64,000 bases of DNA from the NCBI RefSeq assembly GCF_002999335.1, contig NW_020312336.1, positions 124,001-188,000 of the forward strand. Reading direction: 5' to 3'. The notes under the pieces are model-generated. The model had not been told where the DNA came from and did not search any database. It was given only the letters and a program-made list of their open reading frames with translations. This DNA comes from Cyclospora cayetanensis (Eukaryota; Apicomplexa; Conoidasida; Eucoccidiorida; Eimeriidae). Positions 46,635 through 57,430 of the stretch are shown here, piece by piece. Position numbers and translations under genes: made by a program. Position 1 is the stretch's first letter. The number at the start of each line of letters is the position of its first letter.

Positions 46635-47722
46635 TTATTGCACAGGAGCACAGTAGTCACTGCAGCAACAGAGCACCCCCCAGATTTCGAGTGGCAGCAA
46701 GAGGGGGCCAGGCAGTGTACTTCCAGAAGTATAGAAGGTAAAATTTTTTTTTTCGCACGGGTGCAGAGAAGAAGTGCGGCGCAGATACAGAGCAGTCCTA
46801 GGCACCGAGGAGAAGCCAGGCCAAGGGAGGGGCAGGAACGAGGCAGTAGCGGCATAGAAGCAGTAGAGAAGTTTTAAAGCACTCTGACAAGGAGCCATGG
46901 GAGGGGCTGTACTAAGGGGTGGAGCTGCAATATGCACGCCTCCTAACGGCAGTGGACGGACTCGAGCCTGCTTCTCGAATTGTTTCTTGAAGAAATACCA
47001 CTGCCAAGACCACGTCCAACGCCACCGTCGTCGAGAATGGAAGTCCCTTCCGTGTATCAGAGCGAGAAAGCCGCATTCTTGAGCTGCTTCTAGAGCTGCA
47101 ACTGTAGCTGCGGAGGCTTTGGGATCGACTGCCTTTGGATCCGGCTCTGCACGATAAAAGTATGGCCGATACTCTGTCCAGCTCCTGACATACTCTGGTG
47201 CCGAGAAGCCCTTAGAAGAACCTTCGGTGGGGGCCTTTGTAAGCGCGTGGTCAGAGCTGACGTTGTTGTCGCGGCTTTCGCAATAGGGTGGCTCTTCTTC
47301 GGCAAACTTCAGCTGGCGAAAGCGGATAGTCCCCTGAAGAGAGAAGCAGCAAGGCGCCAGAAAGTCTTGGGTCTAAGATGCAGCAGGGTGCAGGAATTAC
47401 TACGCTGGCCACACGTATGAGAACACCGACCGCGTGTCGCGTGTGCCAGCTGCCCGAGAAATAAACGCAGCTTCTGTTGCCGCCTCGTTCAAAAGACACA
47501 TCTGACAGTCCAGTGTGGCTGCCTCTACGCAAACACCCGCCTGTTGGAGGGAGCCCGCCTAGCCTCGACACAGGGGGCAGCTTCAGAAGCAGCAGCTGCA
47601 GCCACACGCAAGGAGAGGCCAAGCAGCAAGCGCCAGTTACAGCTACCCACCTCATTTGGAGTTGATGCCCGCGCTTTCAAGCTCAGCAGCGACAGAACAA
47701 TGACGGCGAAGGCGAAATGCAT
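46635..47722 (-). CDS. Secreted or apicoplast-targeted Trp-rich protein
   Basis: Two exons, 47722-47537 and 47333-46635, join at phase 0 (donor CGG|GTGTTT, acceptor CTTCAG|GGG) to give about 294 residues. The N-terminus is a textbook signal peptide (MHFAFAVIVLSLLSLKARAS). A Ser/Ala/Arg-rich, acid-poor stretch (about residues 20-70) follows, like an apicoplast transit peptide. The middle is polar (EYVRSWTEYRPYFYRAEPDPK) and a Trp/Arg-rich motif (RRRWRWTWSWQWYFFKK) comes at about residues 155-175. The C-terminal 80 residues look less coding, so the true end may be a splice site before them. No family recognised. The neighbouring gene is apicoplast sufD. Its start codon lies within 22 bases of a plus-strand candidate start. 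Confidence 0.5.
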
Positions 47723-48584
47723 CTTGCGGTCCTTCCGTGAGCGCCTGCAAGAACAAAGAGATCAACGTTCTACACGTGCATGCGCAGTGCAGAGTCCACA
47801 TAATAGTGCATGCCATAAAGGGGTTCCCGGAAAGGCACGAGAGATCTCCAAGGAGCAGGTTGCCTTGCTACGTGAGGGCGCCGCCACTGCTAGAGAACCA
47901 AGTCGCCGCATTCAGTAGGGCTTAATAAAAGCCTGTCGGACGGGGTTGCTGGCAAGGAATTTCCTTCACAGGATGTTGAAAGGGCTTACCAGAGCGATGG
48001 TTTTTGCCTGCTTCACAGCCGGTCGCTTGGGAACCCCCTGTGTGACTGGTCTGCCTAGGAACTTCCTCGGCCTTCTCGTCTTTTCCCGCAGCACTCTCAG
48101 CACTGCCCAGATTATAATTCTGAATGCATGCAGAATTTCTAAACAGCGCTATCTGTTTGCCTGTGCGCGCGTTTCTTGCCAGCTCGACCCGCCGCCGCCC
48201 CTGCCACGCAGGAACCTGAGGCCACAGTGGCCCCCACTGAGAGGCACGAGTTGATCTTCGTCAAGCTGCTAGTGCTTCCGAAGCCTTACTCCGCAAAGGT
48301 GTTTTTAAATCCGAATTTATGTGTCCACAGAGAAGCAACATGGGCATTCGGATGTCTACACCCTGGCCTTCTGCGCTCTTGCCGTGACTCGCGTGTGCAA
48401 GGGACAGAGGAGGACGCAGGGAAGGCGGCACAGAGAGAGCGAGAGACGCCTCCTTCTAAGGCCCCACACCCCTGGCACTGATTATATCAGGATTCTCCGA
48501 TGTCAGCGCGGACCAAGTCGGCAGCTTTATTTCACCACTTTCCCCACCACCTGTAGCCTCAGTTGCTGCGTCCCCATTAGGTAG
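47701..48584 (+). CDS. Small hypothetical protein, uncertain exons
   Basis: The best-supported part is an exon at about 48,184-48,297 between a TTGCCAG acceptor and an AAG|GTGTTT donor, encoding TERHELIFVKLLVLPKPYSAK. It joins in phase to a short first exon starting ATG at 47701 (donor TTCC|GTGAGC). A following exon from about 48,335 encodes KQHGHSDVYTLAFCALAVTR before becoming basic. The product would be about 140 residues with one or two hydrophobic segments. The 47701 start overlaps the minus-strand signal-peptide gene head-to-head, so at least one of the two starts may be wrong. No function can be assigned. Confidence 0.3.
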
Positions 48585-48631
48585 AGGACGGCCTAGCAAC
48601 TGAGGGAGCCTGTCTTGCCCAGTCGCTGGCT

Positions 48632-51600
48632 ATGGGCAGCAGGCCGCAGCTCAGGCTGCAGAGGCTGTTGGCACTTCTCCTGCTCTTCGTCACGCTGCAC
48701 TGCCCGCAAAAGGCTTCCTGTAGGCAGCTGAAGCATGGCAGCACCGCCTCGCGGTCCAGAGTGTGTAGAAGAAGAAGCACTGCAGCCGCCTTTCTGACGG
48801 ACAGAGGCTTAGAGGGCGCCTCTAGAGGATTTTTTTCGGGGAGCTCTCGGAAGGCGTCTCCCCCCGAACGCGGTCTCGGGCAGTCCCCGCTCCTGCCTAC
48901 AGAGAATAGGAAAGAATCGGCATACGAAACTCCCTCGAAGGCTCCGTCATTTGCGCGAAAAAAACATGCCCAAGTGCAGACTGCTGAAAGCTCCTCCTTA
49001 AGAGCTCGAAGCAGGCGGCGCACTGCCCCACCCGCAGAAGGAGCAACAATCGACCCCCCAACTTGCGAGACATCTGCTAAAAGTCCGTCTGTAACTGGAT
49101 GCACGGCAGCAGCAGACGCATTGGCAGTGATCGCGTCAGAGGAAGAAGACGCAGCTGACTCCCCTGTGTTGCAGAATGAAGGATCCGTGCGGTGGCTTCC
49201 ACAGTCTCTCGCGTCCTTTCAGGTCCCCCCTGCGACGCTTCAGCAGCTGCGCTCCGATGCGGCTGCAGTCACGAATGCCGCGATCACGCCTTGGTCTGCC
49301 ATAGCAGCTTCTCGCTTCGTGGATATAGCGACGGATACCTTTGTTCCCCAAGCCGCAGCCTCTAGTGCTGCCGCAGTCACCGCAGCACGAGAGGCTGCGT
49401 GGAGTGCAGCGCAGCGGAGATGCACTGCGCAGGATATCGCAGAAGCCGCTAGAGCCGCGGCAGAAGCAGCACAGGCCTCAGTCGCTGCATCTGCAGACGC
49501 TGGGAGCTCTAGAAAAACAGCGGCTGCTCCTGCTGCTGCTCCTGCTGCTGCTCCTGCTGCAGGAAAAGCCACTGCTGGGGTGTCTGGGGGCCAGGGGAGC
49601 TTCAAAGACGCTTCCGAAGGCGACTTGTGGGGGGATGTGGGCAGGATGCTACGGTCGCTGATAGAGGAAGAAGAGGAGGGAAATGGAAGCTCGCAAGCGT
49701 CGAGGAAGCAAGGGTCTGGCAGCGCAGATGCAGCAATGACTCCCAGAAGGAAGCAGCACAAACGGACGCCAGAGGAGGAAGCAGCAACAACAGAGGACGA
49801 GGAGATCGACATCAGCGTAGAGCCTCGCTTCATCCCTGAAACGTGGACAGATGTGCCAAGGCCTTTTCTTGTAAGCGAAACGCAGCTGACTACGCACACG
49901 TGCTCCCTAGATGATAAAAACGCAGCGCTATAGGAGCGCGTATTGCCGATTCTGCCGCGAGTTCCCCTGCTTCGTTTTCCCTGCCTATCTATAGACATTC
50001 GTGTAGGTAGGCCACTTGCAGAGGCCCCCCTCGCTTTGTAGCCCATTTATGTGTCTCCCTGCATCCCCTTTGTGGAGCTCTCTCACCTTCCTTCTGCAGA
50101 ATTCTACCGTGATCTCAACGCTATCTGCCAGCCACCTCTCCAAGCCGGACATAGACACCACCCACACGCACTTGAGAAACCGACTGCACCTTCAGTTTGT
50201 CTCACCCCTAGAGAAGCGGCGACAGGTACTGCAATGCATTCCCGTATCAGAAGCCGCCGCATAAGCACGTTCAGGAGGCCCTCTGTATATGGGGAGGCTT
50301 TCAGAACCAGGGCATCTTTTCCTGCTTTTCGGATATTTACGCCTGTCTTACGCACGTGCCTATAGATACCAAGATCTAGATGCATATTGCTTTTACATCT
50401 ATCCGATAACAGTTCACCCGTGGCTACGGTTACGCCTTAGGTCTGTCCCTCCTTCTAAGGAATACATATCTGTGCGTGTGTGTATGTATGTGACTGTCTG
50501 TCTGTGTGTATGTATGTATATGTCTGTATATGTGTGTATCTGTGTGTATATTTGTATGTGTGTGTTTCTCGCCGTCTGGTTGTCTGTCTCTCTGTCTACC
50601 AGCGTCTGTCTGCGTCTTCGTCCGTAGCTTCCTGTGCTTCTGTATGCATACGGGTTTGGGCGAAAAGCATGTTTTCCTTTCTGGTTGTGCCGCTACTGTG
50701 ATGGGTTGGACAACTTTGCACAGCGTACTGCGTGACATGCAGCGCCGCTATTTCGAAGGGCGATGATATTACTCCTTGTACACATGACAATCTGTCTCTT
50801 CACATTGCATGTGACGATAGGTCCACCCCCATTTCCATCTTTGTGCTGGCGTCATGCTGCATTAGGCCTTCTGGCTTCAATCTCTAGGCGTTGCTGTCCG
50901 CTCCTTAGAAACACGCGCTGCTGCGGCCGCCTCTTGGCTTCGACGAAGACACCGAGAACAACAGTATCGGCAGTACAAGACGGACTGGCGACTTCAGCAG
51001 GAGGCGCAGGATTCTGCAAGCAAAGGAGACATGGGGTCTGCAGCAGAAACGGAAGCGGAACCAGGTGGGTAGGCTACAGCTCATAGGATACACACATGGA
51101 AGCAGCGAAGGACATCAGGCAGGCATTGGACAAGCCCTTAGGGGCGGCTTTTGCATGCGCCACTGAGTATATCGCAGCAGGTGTTGCCTTTAACGCCTGG
51201 TCCGCTGTCTCACGAAATGCATGTTTCGCAGAGGCACCGCCGTTCCCCCTCCCCGCCAGCCTCACAAACATTAATCATAGGTTCTACAACGCATTCAAGC
51301 TGATGAATACAGCGGGGTGGTGCGCGATACTGTCGAATGTCACGCTGTTCGCTGTGAGGGTTAGAAAGGTTGCGGCAGAGGAGACTAACTGCTGTCTCTA
51401 CCCAATGGTGGTCCAGGGATGCCACTCGCCGGTTCTTGTGGGTCGTGCTGCTGCTGCTTCCACAAATCGTGCGTCTGCAGCTACGTGTACTGTACTGCCT
51501 GAATCTCCCTTTGTCGCTTTGTCCGCGCCGCTTTTTTGTCCTTGCCGCAGGAATGCATGCGTAGATCTACCAACGCCGCACTCTCGCTTGGAAAGCTGGC

Positions 51601-54600
51601 GGTTGGGCTCCGACTTGCGCCGTCTCTACTTTTCCCGCTTTGATGCGCGTGTTTCCCTTCGCCGCAAGCTGCTGCCTGAGCATCTGAAAGACTACGTCCT
51701 TCCGCACGCCGACGCCGTCCTTGTAATGCGTGACGGTGTTGTGGATCCTACCCTCAGCCGAGGATCAGCGTTTTTATCAACTGAGCTCGCTGATCAAGAG
51801 GAGGTGGGGGGCGTTGCAGCTAGCTCGCTTGAAGGCATGGAGTCAAAGAACCCTCACGAAAAAGTCAAACACCACAACGGCGAGCAGAAAGGGGACTGCG
51901 GGTGTGGCGACACCCAAGCAAAAGGGGCAAACACACCGCTGGCACCCGCGTCGTCGAAGCAGGAAGCGGGGGAAGACCAAGGGGAGGAGGAACCTGAAAA
52001 GGCAGTTTGCTGTAGCTTCTTTGACTTGAACGACGCTTCTGTCCGCTCGGAGATTGAGCGACAGCTCAGATTCATTCCAGAATACTCAAATTACTGGCGA
52101 ACAAACACCCAAGCATTCCACAGGGGACAGGTAGGCATGCCCTTCACTGACGAGACGCCAAAGAGGCGTTACAAGTGTGGTGTGTCATTCCATCGCACGC
52201 TGTATAAGCTCAGCGTGCTCGTTAGGGGTGTGCAAGCTAGCAGATTTGTGCTGCATGGTGCTGAAAACGCGATGAAGGGCGCTTGCGGATAGAAAGCTAC
52301 AGGTTTCTGTCTGGATAGTGTACACTTCGCTTTCAGCTGCTCAAAAGGCTACCCACGTCCTTCTGGAGGTGATTGTGCAGATTGGAAAGACAAGTCGCAA
52401 GTACGACAACGACTTTGCAATATATGATTACCGCAAGTTGGATTTTGGAATGGCTAAGCTGTCCGCCCTCAACCTTGCTGGGATGCAGGACGCTGGGGTC
52501 GTCATTATCACAGACTGCGATGCACCTGCTAGCGCTTCGCCTCCTAGTGATTCTGAAGAGGAGACTGTTCTGCAAGGCGGAGGAGGCACTGAAGTCGGCA
52601 TCCGAGGGGGGGAGGGCGCTACTACCGCCAGCGAGAAGGAGAGCCCTGACAATTGTTCCTCGCAGAGGCCTCTCGTCTTGCAGGTGATCCATGTGACGAC
52701 AACTGACGAGATTGATGCTATTGGCGTGGACAGCAAAGGCTCGAGTGACGAGGCCAGCAGACCCCCAAAACCCGCAACGCCGCTAATTAATCCTCGCTTT
52801 GTAATTCACGTTGGTCGGAATGCCAAGTGCCAAGTGCACCAGACTCACGTCAGCTTCTCCTCTCTCCTCTCCCAGCAGGAGCAGCGAGAACTCCGCGAAC
52901 TGAAGCAAAAGCGCGAGAAAGCGCAAAATCACGGGGAGCAGCCAAAGGGCTTCAGAGGTCCTTTTGTTAACTCTGCTACCAGGGTTGTTGTTGAAGAGGG
53001 GGGAGAAGTGCATCACGTCTACGCTCAGGTAGGAGTGCTGCTAACCATAGGGCATCTCACCAACCGCCCCTACCGACAAGGTTGCGCTGTGTTCATCGCG
53101 TTTTGTGCGTCGGTCGGTCGTATTTGTGTTGCGCTGGCCTTTCGTGCTTTGCAGCCACTGATGATGCTCCGGTGCTTGCTGGTCGTAATTGTAGCAACAG
53201 TTTAGAGTTTCACGCCTTTTATAGGGGGGGGGCTGCTTGTTATGAGTTGTCTCTGCTTCCCGCTGCTCCCGTGCTGCTGCTGTCAGGAGTTGGATGGAAA
53301 CACTGCGCACTTTGAGAATCTCTCAGTTTGCTGTCATCCTCGCGCCAAGTACAAAATTTCGCTGGTGGATGTCGGTGCCGCTGTTAGCCGCTTTGCACTC
53401 CAGGTGAGACCCCACCTGTCAGCTATGTATTCAGATCGCCTTTTAGAACTCGTGCTGTATTTTGTGCCCCTAATCTTTGGAGTCGAGGACAAAGGCCCCT
53501 GGCCACCGTTGAGGGCCTTGCGTACAACCAGCCTGCTTGTAGTCCGCGCAATGCGCGGCAGGCTTTGTAGAGAGAACAGAAGTGACCTTTGCGACACTCG
53601 TGCACAGGGTAAGAGTATACATAGTGCTGCAAGGCTGCAAGGAAGTGGGCAATGGGGCCTCTGCGCGTCTGGTTGTTCGGACTTCAGGTCGAAGGCTCGG
53701 AAGCCTCCTCGCATATCTCCCGCGGCATATCCCTGCTTAACAACGACCAAGACCACGCAAAGTTCGAAATGCTGCATCACATCGAGAAGGACGCAGAGAC
53801 AGATCAAGTGCACAAGAGCCTTGTAGCAGGAAAGGGTGAGAAGTGAAGCACTTCCACTCGGCAAATAGATTCTTGCCTCTCTGCGTGCTCAGCGAGCGCG
53901 TCGCGGAACTAACTAGCTAGCAAGCCAAGCTAGCAAGCCATCTAGGTGGCCTCTCAAATGCTTAGCTCAATTGTTGAAATCGCTGTGCTGCTTGCTGTCG
54001 CTCAAACGGGGTTTGCCACCACGTCTTGCGCACTAGTGCAGCCAGAAGGCGGATGATCTTGGGGGCTAGATTTTCTAGGACGTGTGGCGGTGTGAAGTTC
54101 GGTTCATTTTGTTTCTTCACCCCGATGATCGCAACTGTCCGTGCAGCGCGTGCCATTTGGAGAGGCCGAATAAGGATAGAACGGAAAGCAACAGGTGCCA
54201 GTGCTTCTTCCCTAAACCGAGTGATCCTTCTCGAAGATGGCGCGCGCTGTGTTGCCGTGCCAACGCTGGAGATCATTCCAGAAGACATTAAAAAGGTATG
54301 GGCGCTACTCAGGATCTCGGGTATAGGAAGAAAAATGTGGGCCGTACGGGCTAGCATTTACAAGTGTGGATTTAGCATTCTTATATGTACGCATTTGTTG
54401 CGTTCAGGCAACCCACGGGGCGGCCATACGGGATTTTGACACAGAACCATTGTTCTACATGATGAGCCGCGGGCTTCCTGCCCTGGAGTCCAAACGCCTC
54501 CTAATGCTGGTATAGGCAATAGCTTTCAGAGTTCTTTTGCATACCCAAATACCGCATTTGCCTAAGCAGGATCAAACGGGTGCATTTTGGTTGGCATATT

Positions 54601-54901
54601 GCCAGCATTCGTAGTGGTTGGTCTTCAGGCCACAAAGATTCTCGGAATCGGAGATCCGTAGCTGTCATACAGTTGCACGACTAATGCATGCATCCGGCGT
54701 GGTGTGTTGCGCCCATAGCGCCTCGAATCTGCATCTAGTTGTCTTCTGCCGCAGGCCTTCGTAGACGATGTTGTGGGCCCCTTACGAGACAAAGGGCTAA
54801 GCAAGCGCGTGAGGCAGAAGGTCTTGAATTTGTTGCCCCAAGACCAGGCAGCCCGGATATCGCGGCATCACATGTTTAGAGGAGGAGATGGTGGTGGTTA
54901 A
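48632..54901 (+). CDS. sufD: Apicoplast-targeted Fe-S cluster assembly protein SufD
   Basis: SufD forms the SufBC2D scaffold that builds Fe-S clusters in plastids. The N-terminal ORF (48632-49870) starts with a signal peptide (hydrophobic core about residues 8-24) and an Arg/Ser-rich transit-like stretch, as expected for apicoplast import. It joins at phase 0 to 50100-50225. Exon connections between 50226 and about 51,550 are unresolved. The SufD core is clear: DLPTPHSRLESWRLGSDLRR (the family's 'GLPTRR..ED/NWKYT'), ADAVLVMRDGVVDPTLS ('YRLVFVDGRYVPELS'), then exons 52381-53028, 53287-53403, 53688-53835, 54147-54295, 54408-54509 and 54755-54901, all phase-matched. ARAIWRGRIRIERKA matches 'ARAVFNGKIVVHPDAQ', and ATHGAAI..FDTEPLFYMMSRG matches 'CSHGATV..LDEEALFYLRSRG'. 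The conserved His is present. The Cys two residues before it is Ala here. Confidence 0.85.
50463..50605. repeat. TG/TATG-rich microsatellite in an intron of sufD
   Basis: A degenerate run of GTGT, GTAT and GTCT units about 140 bases long lies in the unresolved intron region after the exon ending at 50225. It also opens artefactual Val/Cys/Tyr-rich reading frames. Confidence 0.75.
53911..53946. repeat. Short CTAGCAAGC direct repeats in a sufD intron
   Basis: GCTAGCAAGCCA occurs twice, 14 bases apart, within AGCTAG-rich sequence in the intron 53836-54146. It is small and probably of no function. Confidence 0.6.
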
Positions 54902-57055
54902 AAGGCCTTTTTTCCGTTCCCGTCTGTGTGAGGGCTTTGATAGCAGCGCGCTTCTTCAGCCTACCCTCCCGCGAGAGGAGTCCTGGAGATGTACACAACC
55001 AACGACAGCACAGCTTCGGAGAAAAAGATTTTTGTCTAGCATATTTGTAAGTCAGAAAAGGCGCACTCTTTCTGTCTTACAAATCTGCTGCTGATTGTCC
55101 CCCAGAATTCTTTTTGAGAAGCCGCCTACAGGGATCATGCCGCTAGCTAGGTTGCTGGCAATTTCTTTTGACAATATGAGTGGAGGGCTAGCGGCTTCAT
55201 GTATATAGACGTTAACTAGTTAGTTATATGGCACGACAGCAGCGACGCGAACAGTGGAACCTGAGGACTGATAAAATAGTCATTTCTTCGCATACGTGCT
55301 GCGGCTAATGATGCTCCGCACCCGAGCATTACCTCGGCTCTACTGGGATGGGCGCCACTTGCCTTGCCTCTCTGGAAACATATCAGGGAATGCCCTAACG
55401 GGTAATCTACTGGTTTACCCTTTGAGTGTCTAGAGCGTCTAGAAACTTGAGCAGAACACTTTCTAGTTGGACTGTGTTAAAAAGCCGAAAACTTTACTCG
55501 CTGCGGTGTAGGTCACCGTAAAGGATGCTTTTTCGGTTGTAGAGTTGCCGAAGAGGGTCTGCTGTTTGAATCTGTGACAAGACATAGAAAGAGCTGGGAT
55601 CTTCCCACTGCAGCACCATACCGTGTGCCTGTCTGGAGGCTTGCAGCCAGTGATGAGTCACGTAGATTGCTACGTGCTGCGAGAGACTTCCACACTGATC
55701 TGCCGCCGGGTCCATAAAGCGCTGCTAGTCGCAGTCCGATAGAAGTGCTGTGGCTCTGCGAGCATACCGTGCAGTTTTGTTGCATGAAAGCACTTCAAAA
55801 AGTCCAAAAATTCAAGCTGAATGCAGAAGATACATCTGTACCCCAGTCTCAGTACGACGCATGCAAGACACCTCGCAAAGAGCTGAAACTCTAGGAAGGA
55901 ATCACACGCAGTAGCAGCGATGCCAGGGAAGAAGCAAACCGGAGAAGGCCAGGGAACCGGCCGTTTTTTGCCACTTTTCCGCAGTGGCGGTGCTCAGCCT
56001 AGTGCAGTCTGCTGCCATATGTAGGTCGCCACATTGCAACAGGACGTTTGTGCAGGAGGCAGTTAATTAAGCTGTATACCACGAGGTATGCCTACACAGA
56101 TGCAAGCGGCGGGAGCGCTATGAGTACCTACAACCGGGAGTGATTGAAGTTAAGGCTAGAAGTAGGAGGAGGTAGGGGGAGAAACTGAGATATCGCGACG
56201 GTTGCATCTATTGTGCAGACAGGCTGGCCAACCAACAAAGCTGATGGTGTTTTGAGTGTATGGCATCGAGCTACGCTTTCGGCTTTCCGGTCCCGGGATT
56301 TTTCCCAGGTCAAGATTCCCTCGGGGAGCAGCGGCACCCTCACGTTCACGTGTCTACACGCTGTGGGTTAGCAAAGGTTGGCCCTGGCTCACCTTTCCAG
56401 GACATGGACAGCTATTCAAACCCCTGGGATGGTTTCTCTTTGCAGCATGACATTTCGCACTTAGTTCAGGAGTAGAGCACGAGTTCAAGATTTATATAGA
56501 TATAAAATTTCCAGCAGCCTTCCTAAGTATTGCTTAGTTAAAGAACACCTACAGCTGACACTAGCTGAAATACCTTGAGAGAAACAAGCTGAGGTTCAGT
56601 GTGACAGAAGAATATTGCAGTGAAAGTGAGTTCGGTAGCAAAATAATCACTAAGAGAAAGATGGACTACCACACACAGTGACAACGCTCTGATTGGCGGG
56701 TCCTAAAAGTGTGTAGCAGCATGCAAACAATGATTCTACCTATAGCGGTATAGTTCACAAAACACTGCACGCCCAAGCGGCAATCAGCGTGACAGTGGAG
56801 GAATATTCTAGAAAAGTACTAAATGGTACTAGGACACGCATAGTCTGCCATCAAGCCAGGAGACCTCGGTCGGCAGGAAATTGACAGCTATTGACAGCGC
56901 ATACATTACCACGTACCAACGGAAATTGGCAGAAAGAACCTACTGCGCCAGTCGGCGTCCAAAAGTACAAACTCTATACTATTGCATATACCTTTTACAA
57001 AACTGCGAAAAGATGTAAGCTTCCCCTTTTTTATGAGGTAGCACAGATACTATAA
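54902..57055. other. 2.1 kb convergent intergenic region, no gene seen
   Basis: The region lies between the sufD stop and the subtilisin stop. Short frames (for example 55,494-55,785 minus and 56,256-56,475 plus) lack domain or splice support. No repeats or RNA genes were recognised. Confidence 0.5.
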
Positions 57056-57393
57056 TTACTCTAAAGCCTCGGCATGTTGTGAGTCTAGTTCACCACCCGG
57101 AGGACTGTCCACTGCGAACATATCGCTCTCTACGCGGGGAATTGACTTCTCCCTCAACAAACCAATACTGGTGTCTTCTTTGTCATCTTCCAAAACCTTG
57201 ACAACTTTCTTTGGAGCTTTCTTTTGCTTTGAGGGGGTTGACCGCTTCTTCCTGAGAAAAGCATGCAACAAGCTCCATTCTACAAGTTAGCGTTCTGGAG
57301 TTGTCACACAGCACCAAGCTGCTCATAATCCCCCACTGCGCTTGGAAGCACTGCATACTGGAAGCACATATATGTATACATATATGTGCTTCC

Positions 57394-57430
<37 letters not shown>

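Noticed and set aside
50480..50766. Val/Cys/Tyr-rich ORFs
   Set aside because: They are created by the TG/TATG microsatellite, with no coding character before it.
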